From NCBI RefSeq assembly GCF_013328815.1, contig NZ_JABUHN010000008.1, forward strand, positions 1 to 64,000: DNA of 64,000 nt. Direction: 5' to 3'. The position numbers and the translations under genes were made by a program. The stretch comes from Tabrizicola fusiformis. GTDB lineage: Bacteria > Pseudomonadota > Alphaproteobacteria > Rhodobacterales > Rhodobacteraceae. How positions within the stretch are numbered: the first letter of the stretch is position 1; each line of letters begins with the position of its first letter. This document shows positions 16,764-25,455 of this stretch, one piece after another. Below the pieces are notes generated by a model. It made no database searches and had not been told where the DNA came from. It saw only the letters and a program-made list of their open reading frames with translations.

Positions 16764-17501
16764 ATGCAAAGACTTGCGGGCAAGCGCGCCCTGATCACCG
16801 CCGCTGGACAGGGCATCGGCAAGGCCACCGCCCTGCGGCTGGCCGAGGAAGGCGCCGAGGTGCTTGCCACCGATCTGAACGCCGCCACGCTGGAAGAGCT
16901 GAAAGCCACGCCGCGCATCACCGTGCAGGTCTTGAACGTGCTGGACGCCGAAGCTGTTGCGGCGACGGTTGCCGCAGCCGGCCGCATCGACATTCTTTTC
17001 AACTGCGCCGGCGTGGTCCATGCGGGCGACATCATGGCCTCGACCGAGGACGAATGGGATTTTGCCTTCGCGCTGAACTGCAAGGCCATGTATCGAATGC
17101 TGCGCGCTGTGCTGCCGGGGATGGTGGCGCAGGGCGGCGGGTCGATCATCAACATGGCTTCGGTCGCGGGCCCGCTGACCGCGCCGCCGAACCGTTTCAT
17201 CTATTCCGCGTCAAAGGCGGCGGTGGGCGGCATCACCAAATCGGTGGCGCAGGATTATGTGAAACAGGGCATCCGCTGCAACGCGGTCTGCCCCGGCACG
17301 GTGGACAGCCCTTCGCTGCATCAGCGCCTGCGCGACACCGGCAATTATGAAGCTGCGATGCAGGCGTTCATCGCCCGCCAGCCGATGGGCCGCATCGGCA
17401 AGCCCGAAGAAATCGCGGCGATGGTTGCCTATCTGGGCGCCGACGAATCCGCCTATACCACCGGCCAGTTGATCGCACTCGACGGCGGCTGGACCATCTG
17501 A
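16764..17501 (+). CDS. SDR dehydrogenase, 2-keto-3-deoxy-L-fuconate dehydrogenase type
   Basis: A 245-residue classical short-chain dehydrogenase. The cofactor glycine motif is TAAGQGIG, the catalytic serine is in INMASVAG and the Y-x-x-x-K motif is YSASK. The C terminus GQLIALDGGWTI is standard. Segments such as CPGTVDSPSLHQRL and GRIGKPEEIAAMVAYL closely match the BDH2/DHRS6 group, which includes 2-keto-3-deoxy-L-fuconate dehydrogenase of Xanthomonas. The product would be a 2,4-diketo acid, the proper substrate for the FAH hydrolase encoded next. AAGGA lies before ATG 16764. An alternative role as L-fucose dehydrogenase, as for FucX, cannot be excluded. Confidence 0.87.
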   Translation: MQRLAGKRALITAAGQGIGKATALRLAEEGAEVLATDLNAATLEELKATPRITVQVLNVLDAEAVAATVAAAGRIDILFNCAGVVHAGDIMASTEDEWDFAFALNCKAMYRMLRAVLPGMVAQGGGSIINMASVAGPLTAPPNRFIYSASKAAVGGITKSVAQDYVKQGIRCNAVCPGTVDSPSLHQRLRDTGNYEAAMQAFIARQPMGRIGKPEEIAAMVAYLGADESAYTTGQLIALDGGWTI

Positions 17502-17517
17502 GGAAAGGAAACCCCCC

Positions 17518-18357
17518 ATGAAACTTGTCCGCTATGGCAGCCGCGGCGCGGAAAAGCCCGGCCTGATCGACGCGCAGGGGCGCATCCGCGATCTGTCCGC
17601 CCATGTCTCTGACATTGCCGGCGATGTGCTGGCCAACCTTGACCGGCTGCAGGCCATCGACCCGGCATCGCTGCCGCTGGTCGAGGGCAATCCGCGCTAT
17701 GGCGCCTGCGTCGGCCAGATCGGCAAATTCATCTGCATCGGCCTGAACTATTCCGACCATGCCGCCGAATCCGGCATGGCCGTGCCGCCCGAGCCGGTGA
17801 TCTTTGCCAAATACACCAGCGCCGTCTGCGGCCCGAATGACGACATCATCATTCCCCGCGGCTCGGAAAAGACCGACTGGGAGGTGGAGCTGGCCTTCGT
17901 CATCGGCAAGCCCGGCAAATATATCACCGAGGCCGATGCGATGGATCACGTCGCGGGTTTCTGCGTCTGCAATGATGTGAGCGAGCGGGCCTATCAGACC
18001 GAACGGTCGGGCCAATGGTCCAAGGGGAAATCCTCGGACAATTTCGGCCCGATCGGCCCCTGGCTGGTCACGCGGGACGAGGTGGCCAATCCCAACAACC
18101 TGCATATGTGGCTGAAGGTGAACGGCGCGCAGATGCAGAACGGCTCGACCAATACGATGGTTTATCAGGTGCCGTTCCTGGTGTCTTACCTGTCGCAGTT
18201 CTTCACCCTGCATACGGGCGATGTGATCTCGACCGGCACGCCTCCGGGGGTGGGTCTGGGCATGAAACCGCCGCGTTACCTCAAGGCCGGGGATGTGGTG
18301 GAACTGGGGATCGAGGGGCTGGGGGAACAGCGCCAGATCTGCGTGAACGACATCTGA
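17518..18357 (+). CDS. FAH-family 2,4-diketo-3-deoxy-L-fuconate hydrolase type
   Basis: A 279-residue fumarylacetoacetate hydrolase-family enzyme. Metal ligands are visible in KTDWEVELAFVIG (Glu-x-Glu) and CVCNDVSERAYQ (Asp); the loop SKGKSSDNFGPIGPWLV and the C-terminal GDVISTGTPPGVGLGMKPP are diagnostic. In the L-fucose pathway of Xanthomonas and Burkholderia, an FAH enzyme cleaves 2,4-diketo-3-deoxy-L-fuconate to pyruvate and L-lactate. It lies 16 bp after the SDR gene, ends the operon, and is followed by a terminator. Confidence 0.9.
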   Translation: MKLVRYGSRGAEKPGLIDAQGRIRDLSAHVSDIAGDVLANLDRLQAIDPASLPLVEGNPRYGACVGQIGKFICIGLNYSDHAAESGMAVPPEPVIFAKYTSAVCGPNDDIIIPRGSEKTDWEVELAFVIGKPGKYITEADAMDHVAGFCVCNDVSERAYQTERSGQWSKGKSSDNFGPIGPWLVTRDEVANPNNLHMWLKVNGAQMQNGSTNTMVYQVPFLVSYLSQFFTLHTGDVISTGTPPGVGLGMKPPRYLKAGDVVELGIEGLGEQRQICVNDI

Positions 18358-18362
18358 GGATT

Positions 18363-18384
18363 GGGGGGCAGCAGCCCCCCTTTT
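18363..18384 (+). terminator. Rho-independent terminator of the 8-18 kb operon
   Basis: GGGGGGC, loop AGCA, GCCCCCC followed by TTTT, 5 bp after the FAH stop. The T-run overlaps the stop codon of the convergent MaoC gene. Confidence 0.85.
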
Positions 18385-18953
18385 CACCCGGCACGCGCCG
18401 TCTTTTCGGCCATGCGCGCCCTGGCGGCCTCGGCAAAGCCGGCGGGGTCACGGTAAAGCGCCGTCAGCAGATGTTCGGCATAAAGCACCAACTCGCCTTC
18501 GCCCTTGTAAACCGAATAGCTGACCCGCAGCTTGCCCATCTTGTCGCTGTGAACCTCTTTCGCCAGATTCTCGCGGATGGTGTAGATGGTATCGCCGATG
18601 AAGACCGGCTTGATGAAGCGCAGCCGGTCATAGCCATAGCTGAACGAATTCAGGCAATTGGTCGCGGCCAGCCCCAGACCCAGCGAGAACACGAAAGCCC
18701 CCGCCACCAGACGGCGGCCAAAGACACCCTCTTCAACGGCAAAACGCTCGTCGCTGACATAGGGGTGATGGTCCATCACAAGGCTGTTGAACTGCATCGA
18801 CTCCCCTTCCGCGATCGTGCGGCGGATCGACCGGATTTTGTCGCCGATGGCAAAATCCTCATAATACCAGTTCTCGGCGTTCCAGACGGGAATCTGTGCG
18901 TGATCCTCGGGCAGGCCGGGAAGACCGCGCGGGTGAATGCCAATCTCGGCCAT
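18384..18953 (-). CDS. MaoC-family protein with altered catalytic dyad
   Basis: A 189-residue hotdog-fold protein of the MaoC family, paralogous in style to 14775-15221: the [20 protein letters not shown] strand is nearly the same. In the hydratase motif position it reads [13 protein letters not shown], so the glycine before Asp and the usual following His are replaced (His to Val). Catalysis may differ or be lost. ATG 18953 has GGAGG eight bases upstream; it starts 2 bp after the lactonase stop, so the two form an operon. It might form a heteromer with the intact MaoC protein, or act on a different thioester; neither is shown. Confidence 0.8.
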   Translation of the reverse strand: MAEIGIHPRGLPGLPEDHAQIPVWNAENWYYEDFAIGDKIRSIRRTIAEGESMQFNSLVMDHHPYVSDERFAVEEGVFGRRLVAGAFVFSLGLGLAATNCLNSFSYGYDRLRFIKPVFIGDTIYTIRENLAKEVHSDKMGKLRVSYSVYKGEGELVLYAEHLLTALYRDPAGFAEAARARMAEKTARAG

Positions 18954-18955
18954 CG

Positions 18956-20050
18956 TTAAACCTCCGCGAATTTCAGGCACATCGGCGTGCCGATCGGCAA
19001 GGCGGCGCCTGTATCGCGCAGCGCGCCGGTTGCTGCATCGCGGGCCAGCATGCTCACCCGGTCGGCGTTTTGATTGGCCACCAGCAGATGCCGTCCAGAA
19101 GGTGTCAGCGCCAGATGCCGGGGCGTGGCCCCGCCACAGGGCGCAAAGCCGCGCGGCGTCAGTCGGCCACTGTCCTGGTCAATCTCGAAGATCGAGATGC
19201 TGTCATGCCCGCGGTTGCCGCCATAAAGGAACCGCCCGTCCGGGGAAATCTGGATGTCCGAGCAATGATTGCCAGACCGCGCCTCGGCCGGCACGGCGGG
19301 CTGGCTGTCAATCGGCGCCAGAACCCCCGTGGCAGGATCAAAGCTATGCGCAGTTACGGTGGAATCCAGCTCGTTCATCACGAAGACAAACCGCCCACCG
19401 GGATGCAGAGCCAGATGCCGCGGCCCCGCGCCGGGGGCGGTCTGGACGCGGGCGATCTGCCTTGGCACGCCATCGCTGCCGATGCTGTAGGTGATCAGCG
19501 CGTCCATCCCCAGATCGGCCACGATCACCATACCGCCCTGCAACACCTCGGTCGCACTATGGGCATGGGACCGCTCTTGCCGCGCGGGGTCCGGGCCGCT
19601 GCCCTGATGCGCCACGCTGGCAATGGCCGGAGAGAGGCCCGCCGTCCCCAGATCGAACACCACCAGCGACTGATCCGGCCCGCCCGTGCCCACCGTGTAA
19701 TTGGCCACGAACAGGCGCCGCCCATCGCGCGAGATCATGCTGTGGGCCGTGATGCTGCCAAGGCTGGGCTGGGTGTTGAGATAGTCGAGCCGCCCGGTCG
19801 CCGGATCAAAGCCAAAGGCGGTCACCAAACCCTCGCGCCAGTCGGCCACTTCGGAATTGGCATAGATGCGGCGGCCATCGGCGCTGACGGAAAGATAGGT
19901 CGGATTTTCGACCTGCGGATAACCGGCCAGTTTGCGAAAGCGCAGCGCGGCCTCGTCAAAGCTGAACACATTCAGACCGTCGCCCCGCGCGCCCTGAAAA
20001 TAGGGTGCTTCGCGGTTCAGCGTTCCGACAAACAACAGAAGTTCGCCCAT
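18956..20050 (-). CDS. Seven-bladed beta-propeller lactonase (PF10282 type)
   Basis: A 364-residue protein of the 6-phosphogluconolactonase/muconate-cycloisomerase-like beta-propeller family. Blade repeats with the consensus D-G-R-x-L/I-Y/F-V-x-N recur ([60 protein letters not shown]). There is no signal peptide, so it is cytoplasmic. It could hydrolyse a sugar lactone and would duplicate the amidohydrolase at 7048. Three successive starts (GTG 20056, ATG 20053, ATG 20050) are possible; I chose 20050 for its spacing from GGGGAGG. It is divergent from the IclR gene. Confidence 0.85.
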   Translation of the reverse strand: MGELLLFVGTLNREAPYFQGARGDGLNVFSFDEAALRFRKLAGYPQVENPTYLSVSADGRRIYANSEVADWREGLVTAFGFDPATGRLDYLNTQPSLGSITAHSMISRDGRRLFVANYTVGTGGPDQSLVVFDLGTAGLSPAIASVAHQGSGPDPARQERSHAHSATEVLQGGMVIVADLGMDALITYSIGSDGVPRQIARVQTAPGAGPRHLALHPGGRFVFVMNELDSTVTAHSFDPATGVLAPIDSQPAVPAEARSGNHCSDIQISPDGRFLYGGNRGHDSISIFEIDQDSGRLTPRGFAPCGGATPRHLALTPSGRHLLVANQNADRVSMLARDAATGALRDTGAALPIGTPMCLKFAEV

Positions 20051-20087
20051 CATCACCCTCCCCTTGCCCGCTCCCCGACGGGCAGTA

Positions 20088-20101
20088 TTCCATATATGAA
20101 A
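20088..20101. promoter_or_regulatory. IclR-type operator candidate 1
   Basis: TTCCATATATGAAA is a near-palindrome in the lactonase-iclR intergenic region. Almost the same word, TTCCATAAATGAAA, occurs at 21044-21057 before the CoA-transferase. The AT-centred dyad of this length is typical of IclR-family sites. Confidence 0.5.
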
Positions 20102-20124
20102 TGTTATACTGCCAGTAAACGATA

Positions 20125-20142
20125 TTGACGTTGCCGCGTCAA
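20125..20142. promoter_or_regulatory. Inverted repeat TTGACG-N6-CGTCAA
   Basis: A perfect 6-bp inverted repeat between the lactonase and iclR starts. Its left arm could also act as a -35 element for iclR. Whether it is an operator or part of a promoter cannot be decided from sequence. Confidence 0.3.
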
Positions 20143-20162
20143 TGCGTAGCTTAAGCGGGAAA

Positions 20163-20176
20163 TTTCACAGGTGAAA
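20163..20176. promoter_or_regulatory. Inverted repeat over the iclR ribosome binding site
   Basis: TTTCAC-AG-GTGAAA is a perfect dyad ending 2 bp before the iclR start codon and covering its AGGTG Shine-Dalgarno element. It may serve autoregulation by the IclR protein or reduce translation as a small hairpin. Confidence 0.4.
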
Positions 20177-20178
20177 CC

Positions 20179-20946
20179 ATGTCCGAGAATGACGATGACG
20201 GCCGCTATCGCGCCCCCGCGCTGGACAAGGGGCTTGATATGATCGAGCTTTTGGCCGCCCGCGAAGAAGGCATGACGCTGAAAGACATCTCGACCGCGCT
20301 CAACCGCTCTCCGACCGAACTTTACCGGATGCTCGACCGGCTGGCACGGCGCGGCTATGTGGCCCGTCAGGGCGACAATTATGCGCTGACCATGAAGCTG
20401 TTCCTGCTGGCTCATCTGCGCCCGCCGATCCGCCGTCTGGTCGGTCAGGCCATGCCAGTGATGCGCCGTTTTACCAATGCTGCCGAACAAGCCTGCCATC
20501 TGGTGAAATATGACCGTGGCGATCTGGTGGTCATCGCTCAGGTCGAGGCGCCGGGCTATTGGGGCGTCACGATCCGCGTGGGTGCGCAGATCGGGCTGGT
20601 CAATTCCGGGTCCGGCCACGTCATTCTGGCCTTCGCTTCCCCCGAAGAACGGGCGCTGATGTTTGAAGAGCATGAAACCATGCCCTATGAGGTCGCCCCC
20701 GCCGATCTGGACAAGCGGTTGGCCGATGTCGTGCAGCACGGCTATGAGGCGATGCAAAGCCAGCAGACGCCAACGGTGTGGAACCTGTCCGTGCCGATCA
20801 TGGGGCCGAACGGCACGGTTCTGGCCGCCCTGACCTGCCCCTTCGTGCGGCGGCTTGAAAACCCCGATGCCCCCGACCGGGATCGCGTTCTGGCCCTGTT
20901 GCGCGCCGCGGGCGACGAGCTGTCGCTGACATCCGCCACGAACTAG
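20179..20946 (+). CDS. IclR-family transcriptional regulator
   Basis: A 255-residue regulator with an N-terminal winged helix (about residues 15-75: ALDKGLDMIELLAAREEGM, DISTALNRSPTELYRML) and a C-terminal ligand-binding IclR domain (about 90-250) including the NSGSGHVILAF segment. IclR proteins usually control catabolic genes for sugars and aromatic or organic acids; an IclR regulator also controls the C. jejuni L-fucose locus. It sits between the lactonase-MaoC pair and the CoA-transferase/ribose-type transporter operon, with similar dyads before both, so it probably controls both. It is followed by its own terminator. Confidence 0.92.
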   Translation: MSENDDDGRYRAPALDKGLDMIELLAAREEGMTLKDISTALNRSPTELYRMLDRLARRGYVARQGDNYALTMKLFLLAHLRPPIRRLVGQAMPVMRRFTNAAEQACHLVKYDRGDLVVIAQVEAPGYWGVTIRVGAQIGLVNSGSGHVILAFASPEERALMFEEHETMPYEVAPADLDKRLADVVQHGYEAMQSQQTPTVWNLSVPIMGPNGTVLAALTCPFVRRLENPDAPDRDRVLALLRAAGDELSLTSATN

Positions 20947-20968
20947 GCCAGCCCGATTGACCTGCCCA

Positions 20969-20994
20969 AGCCCCGGCCGCCGGCCGGGGCTTTT
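20969..20994 (+). terminator. Rho-independent terminator of iclR
   Basis: AGCCCCGGCC, loop GCC, GGCCGGGGCT with a TTTT run, 23 bp after the iclR stop. Confidence 0.88.
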
Positions 20995-21043
20995 GTCATG
21001 CAAATTCTTTGCCCGGGGCCGCAGATTCTGGCTTGCGCGAAAC

Positions 21044-21057
21044 TTCCATAAATGAAA
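21044..21057. promoter_or_regulatory. IclR-type operator candidate 2
   Basis: TTCCATAAATGAAA differs by one base from the dyad at 20088-20101. It lies 80 bp upstream of the CoA-transferase start and would place the 21-28 kb operon under the same regulator. Confidence 0.5.
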
Positions 21058-21136
21058 ACATAATTTACCAACGAAAGATTGTGCTGCATTGCCGCATGAC
21101 GAAAGCGGCGCGTGACCGCGCCGGGGAGAAAGTGAC

Positions 21137-22300
21137 GTGACACAGACCGAGGCCGTTCTGCCGCTTGATGGCCTGATCGTGCTGGACATGAGCCAGTTTC
21201 TGTCAGGCCCCTATTGCTCGTTGCGGCTGGCCGACCTGGGCGCGCGGGTGATCAAGATCGAGCGGCCTGACGGCGGGGATCTGTCGCGCCGGCTCTACCT
21301 GTCCGATACCGAGATCGGCGGCGATTCGACGATCTTCCACGCCATCAACCGCGGCAAGGAAAGCCTTGCGATCGACCTTAAGAACCCCGCCGATCTGGCC
21401 GCCCTGCGCAAGCTGATTGCCCGCGCGGATGTGCTGATCCAGAATTTCCGGCCCGGCGTGATTGACCGCCTTGGCCTGGACTATGACGCGGTGAAGGCGA
21501 TCAACCCCCGTCTCGTCTATGCCTCGATCAGCGGCTATGGCGATGAAGGGCCATGGGTCGCCCGCCCCGGCCAGGATCTGTTGGCACAGGCACGTTCGGG
21601 GGTGATGTGGCTGAATGGCGACGAAGATCAGGGGCCGGTGCCCTTTGGCCTTGCCGTTGCCGATATGCTGGCGGGCGCGGCCTGCTGTCAGGGCATTCTG
21701 GCCGGGCTGGTGCGGCGCGGCATCTCGAACCACGGGATGCATGTGCAGACCAGCCTGATGGAGGCCCTGCTCGATTTCCAGTTCGAGGTGCTGACCACCC
21801 ATCTCAACGATGGCCGCCGCCTGCCGAAACGCTCCGATTTCCGCAGCGCCCATGCCTATCTTTCTGCGCCCTATGGCGTCTATCAGGCGGCAGATGGCTG
21901 GCTTGCCATTGCGATGACGCCGCTGCCGAAGCTGGCCGATCTGATGCAGATCGACACGCTGGCACCCTACCGTGACGATCCCAAACTCAGCTTTACCGAG
22001 CGTGACACCATCAAGCGGCTGATCGCCGAGAAGGTCGCCACGCGGCCGGTTGACGCTTGGCTTGCCGTGCTGGAACCCGCCGACATCTGGTGCGCCCGCG
22101 TGCTGGACTGGCCGGCCCTGCTGGCCTCGGAGGGGTTTCAGGTGCTGGACATGTTGCAGACCGTCACCCGCGCCGATGGCGTGTCAATCGAAACCACCCG
22201 CCTGCCGCTGCGCCTGAACGGTCATCGCCCCGTCAATACCGCCGCCGCACCCCTGATCGGCGCCCACAGCGCCGCCATCCGCAAGGAGTTCAACCTGTGA
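21137..22300 (+). CDS. Class III CoA-transferase (CaiB/BaiF family)
   Basis: A 387-residue class III CoA-transferase. The N-terminal LDMSQFLSGPYCSLRLADLG, the RGKESLAIDLKNP segment, and the catalytic aspartate in RPGQDLLAQARSG (near residue 150) are all present. It moves CoA from a donor such as succinyl-CoA to a carboxylic acid. It starts at GTG 21137 after a purine-rich GGGGAGAAAG and opens an operon ending at 28064. A CoA-transferase within a sugar-acid island, with two MaoC proteins nearby, suggests that an intermediate is handled as a CoA ester. No substrate can be read from the sequence. Confidence 0.9.
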   Translation: MTQTEAVLPLDGLIVLDMSQFLSGPYCSLRLADLGARVIKIERPDGGDLSRRLYLSDTEIGGDSTIFHAINRGKESLAIDLKNPADLAALRKLIARADVLIQNFRPGVIDRLGLDYDAVKAINPRLVYASISGYGDEGPWVARPGQDLLAQARSGVMWLNGDEDQGPVPFGLAVADMLAGAACCQGILAGLVRRGISNHGMHVQTSLMEALLDFQFEVLTTHLNDGRRLPKRSDFRSAHAYLSAPYGVYQAADGWLAIAMTPLPKLADLMQIDTLAPYRDDPKLSFTERDTIKRLIAEKVATRPVDAWLAVLEPADIWCARVLDWPALLASEGFQVLDMLQTVTRADGVSIETTRLPLRLNGHRPVNTAAAPLIGAHSAAIRKEFNL

Positions 22301-23421
22301 CCCGCCTGAAAGGCATGACCTGGAGCCACCCGCGGGGTTTCGATCCGATGGTGGCCTGCGCAGCGATCTGGGCCGAAAAGACCGGCGTGCAGATTGATTG
22401 GGAAAAGCGGTCCTTGCAGGATTTTGAAAGCTTTCCGGTGGAAGAGCTGGCGCGCGCCTATGACCTGATCGTGATTGATCACCCGCATGTCGGCCAGATC
22501 ACCGACGAAGGCTGTCTGGCTGCGCTGGATGTGCCGGGTCGTGAGGCCGAACGCGCGGCACTTGCGGCGGGGTCGGTGGGGGCCAGCTATCCCAGCTATT
22601 TCTGGCGCGGCCATCAATGGGCCTTCCCGATCGACGCCGCCACGCAGGTTCTGGCATGGCGGCCCGATCTGATCGACGCCCCGCCCACCACCTGGGCCGC
22701 GGTGATCGACCTTGCCCGCCAAGGCCGGGTGCTGCTGCCGCTGCGCCCGCCGCATTCGCTGATGTGCCTTTACACGCTCGCGGGGAACATCGGTGCGCCC
22801 TGCACAGTTGAAGGCGATACCCTGATCAATCCTGCGACAGGCGCCGAGGTCTGGGACATGCTGCGCGAACTGGCCGCTCTGGTGGACCCGGCTTGCGCGG
22901 GCTGGGATCCGATTGCCGTCTTTGAGGAAATGGCCAGACCGGGATCGCAAATCGCCTGCGCGCCGCTGATTTATGGCTATGTCAATTACGCCATCCCCGG
23001 CTTTCGCCCCAACCTGATCCGTTTTGCCGATATGCCCGTCGCGGGGGGCAAGGGGCCGGTTGGTTCTGCGCTTGGCGGCACGGGGATTGCCGTTTCGGCA
23101 TTTTCCGCGGCGAAAGAAGCGGCCATCAACTTTGCCTATTGGATCGCCAGTGGCGAGGTTCAGCGCGGCCCCTTTGCTGCGGCCGGCGGGCAGCCCGGCC
23201 ATGCCGCCGCATGGGAAGATGCCGCGGTAAATGCCGCCACCAGCGATTTCTACCGCGCCACCCGCGCCACGCTTGAGGGGGCGTGGCTGCGTCCGCGCCA
23301 CAACGGCTATATGGCGCTGCAAGAGGCGGCATCGCAGCGCATCACCGCAGGACTGGCAGCCGGGGAACCGGCGGCCCCGGTGATAGACGAGATCAACCGG
23401 CTGTTCCGGGAGAGTTTCTGA
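22297..23421 (+). CDS. Binding-protein homologue without signal peptide
   Basis: A 374-residue protein that looks like an extracellular solute-binding protein (family 1 fold: domain swap segments FPIDAATQVLAWRPDLID, GPVGSALGGTGIAVSAFS, AAINFAYWIASGEVQRG) but begins directly with VTRLKGMTWSHPRGFDPMV and has no hydrophobic leader. GTG 22297 overlaps the CoA-transferase stop as GTGA, so the two are translationally coupled. The frame is open 80 codons upstream, but that stretch lies wholly inside the CoA-transferase gene and encodes no signal. It is probably a cytoplasmic ligand-binding partner of the transferase rather than a transporter part. Confidence 0.75.
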   Translation: MTRLKGMTWSHPRGFDPMVACAAIWAEKTGVQIDWEKRSLQDFESFPVEELARAYDLIVIDHPHVGQITDEGCLAALDVPGREAERAALAAGSVGASYPSYFWRGHQWAFPIDAATQVLAWRPDLIDAPPTTWAAVIDLARQGRVLLPLRPPHSLMCLYTLAGNIGAPCTVEGDTLINPATGAEVWDMLRELAALVDPACAGWDPIAVFEEMARPGSQIACAPLIYGYVNYAIPGFRPNLIRFADMPVAGGKGPVGSALGGTGIAVSAFSAAKEAAINFAYWIASGEVQRGPFAAAGGQPGHAAAWEDAAVNAATSDFYRATRATLEGAWLRPRHNGYMALQEAASQRITAGLAAGEPAAPVIDEINRLFRESF

Positions 23422-23472
23422 CAACGACGCGACCCCGGGTGACAACCCCGGACAATAGGGAGGAGGAACCCG

Positions 23473-24657
23473 ATGAAGACCCTGTTCTGTGGCCTGCTGG
23501 CCGCAACTGCCCTGACGGCGGCGCTGCCCGCCTTTGCCCAATCGGTTGAAGAAACCATTGCGGGCCTGCCCGATGTCTTGCGCGCGCAATATGAAGGCGC
23601 GCCGCAAGCCATCACCCCCGGCCCGCTGGCCGATTTCACGCCCAAGGCCAAGCCCTACAAGTGGTGCCACTCGGAAAGCTATCAGGGCAATCCGTGGCGC
23701 GTGTCAGTGACGACCGAGCTGAAGCGGCTGGTCGATGGCCTGATCGCGGCCGGTGTGGTGTCCGATTTCGAGGTTTCGGATTCCAACGGCGATGTCGGTC
23801 AGCAGATCAACCAGATCCGCGCCTTCATCGACAAGGGCTGCGGCGTGATCACCTCTATCCCCGGTTCGGCAACCGGGCTGGACGAGGCGGTTGCCGCCGC
23901 CGCCGCCGCGGGCATCCCGTTCATCACCGCAGCCGGTTCTGTCACCGCGCCCTCGGCCGTCAATGTTGACAGCAACTATCAGCGCTGGGGCTATGAGATG
24001 ATGGACGCCATCGGCAAGGCGCTGCCCGAGGGCGGCAATGTGCTGATCGTCGAAGGCATCGCCGGCCATCCGATCGTGGCACAGGAACGCGCGGGCGGCG
24101 ATGCTGCGATGGCGCTTTACCCGAACCTGAAGGTTGCCCGCGTCGTCAACGGCGATTGGACGGCCAATGTCACCAAGACCGTGGTGTTGCAGACGCTGGC
24201 GACCAATCCGGCGCCGATTGATGCCGTCTGGTCGGCAGGTTCGGAATCCCGCGTGATTGCCGAAGCCTTTGCCGAGGCCGGCCGCCCGGTGCCGCTGATC
24301 ACCGGCTCGATCACCGGCGATGCCTTGGGCTATTGGAAAGCCAATCCCGAGGGTTACCGCTTTGAAGGCCATGCGGTGCTGCCGGGCTGGACGGCACAGA
24401 CCCTGTTCCGCGTCGCGGCCCGGATCATGGATGGCCAGAAGCCGGTGCTGAACACCCTGCTTATCCCGCTGCCGCCGGTGCATGGGGCCGATCTTGCCGG
24501 CTGGTATCAGGATTGCATGACGCCCGATGCCGTGTCCGTCTTCCCGGTCCCGCCGACCGATCCGGTTTCGGAAGAGGCGATGAACGCCTATTTCTCGAAC
24601 CCCGCGGCAAGCCCCGGCTGGGACTACGCCACCGTGCCCCCGGCCTGCGCCAAGTAA
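23473..24657 (+). CDS. Ribose-type periplasmic sugar-binding protein
   Basis: A 394-residue periplasmic binding protein of the RbsB/periplasmic-binding-protein 4 kind. The signal peptide runs to about residue 22 (LFCGLLAATALTAALPAFAQ). Later segments include QQINQIRAFIDKGCGVITSI and LIVEGIAGHPIVAQERAGG, the ribose-binding-type signature zones. GGGAGGAGG lies before ATG 23473. It feeds the split ATPase and two permeases encoded next. It is longer than typical RbsB (about 300), with extra N- and C-terminal segments including cysteines. Confidence 0.9.
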   Translation: MKTLFCGLLAATALTAALPAFAQSVEETIAGLPDVLRAQYEGAPQAITPGPLADFTPKAKPYKWCHSESYQGNPWRVSVTTELKRLVDGLIAAGVVSDFEVSDSNGDVGQQINQIRAFIDKGCGVITSIPGSATGLDEAVAAAAAAGIPFITAAGSVTAPSAVNVDSNYQRWGYEMMDAIGKALPEGGNVLIVEGIAGHPIVAQERAGGDAAMALYPNLKVARVVNGDWTANVTKTVVLQTLATNPAPIDAVWSAGSESRVIAEAFAEAGRPVPLITGSITGDALGYWKANPEGYRFEGHAVLPGWTAQTLFRVAARIMDGQKPVLNTLLIPLPPVHGADLAGWYQDCMTPDAVSVFPVPPTDPVSEEAMNAYFSNPAASPGWDYATVPPACAK

Positions 24658-24711
24658 GGCCCTCCGTGCCGCGCCCACCCGGCGCGGCACCCCACCCTGC
24701 GGGAGACTGCG

Positions 24712-25455
24712 ATGCTGGCGATCACCGGCCTGTCCAAACGCTATGGCGAGACCGTGGCGCTGGATCAGGCGACCATTTCGTTCCGGGCGGGCACCGTCCA
24801 CACCATTCTGGGCGAAAACGGCTCGGGCAAAAGCACCCTGGTCAAGCTGCTGTCAGGCATCGTCCTGCCCGATGCCGGTGCCATCCGGTTCGAAGGGCAG
24901 CCGATCACCGCCCGCAGCCCCGCCGCCTTTCAGGCTGCCGGATTTGCCACCGCCTTTCAGGAAGTGCTGATCGCCCCCGACCGCTCAGTCACCGACAACA
25001 TCCTGCTGGGGCTGGACGGCCTTTTCACCCGCCGCATCCCGCGCCATCAGCGCCGCGACCGGGCCGCCGCCGTTCTAGCGCGCTTTGCCCGCACGGCGAT
25101 TGATCTGGATGCACCCGCAGGATCATTACCCCTCGCAGCCCAACAGCTTGTCGTCTTGGCCCGCGCCGTCGCCCGCAATCCCCGCGTGCTGATCCTGGAT
25201 GAAATCACCGCCGCGCTGGATTTTGCTGACCGCGAGTCAGTGTTCGACTTCATGCGCAGCCAAGCGGCCGCCGGCTGTCTCATCCTGTTCATCACCCACC
25301 GCATGGATGAGGTGATGGCTTTGTCCGATGACATTTCCGTGCTGCGCTCTGGCAGGGTCGTGGCAACCCAAGCCCGCGACACCGCAACACCGGCGCAGCT
25401 TTTGCACTTGATGGCCCCGCAAAAGGCCGAACAGCTTGAGGCGCAGCATGGCTGA
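24712..25455 (+). CDS. Ribose-type ABC ATPase, N-terminal half as a separate gene
   Basis: A 247-residue single ABC domain corresponding to the N-terminal half of RbsA/MglA/XylG. Walker A is GENGSGKSTLVKLL, Walker B is RVLILDEITAALDF and the switch histidine is in LFITHRMDEVM. The signature region is degenerate (LPLAAQQLVVLARAV in place of LSxGEQQ). In nearly all CUT2 transporters the two ABC domains form one chain of about 500 residues; here the second half is another gene, in another frame, overlapping by 8 bp. Both genes have intact frames and a believable start, so I annotate two proteins. Confidence 0.87.
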   Translation: MLAITGLSKRYGETVALDQATISFRAGTVHTILGENGSGKSTLVKLLSGIVLPDAGAIRFEGQPITARSPAAFQAAGFATAFQEVLIAPDRSVTDNILLGLDGLFTRRIPRHQRRDRAAAVLARFARTAIDLDAPAGSLPLAAQQLVVLARAVARNPRVLILDEITAALDFADRESVFDFMRSQAAAGCLILFITHRMDEVMALSDDISVLRSGRVVATQARDTATPAQLLHLMAPQKAEQLEAQHG

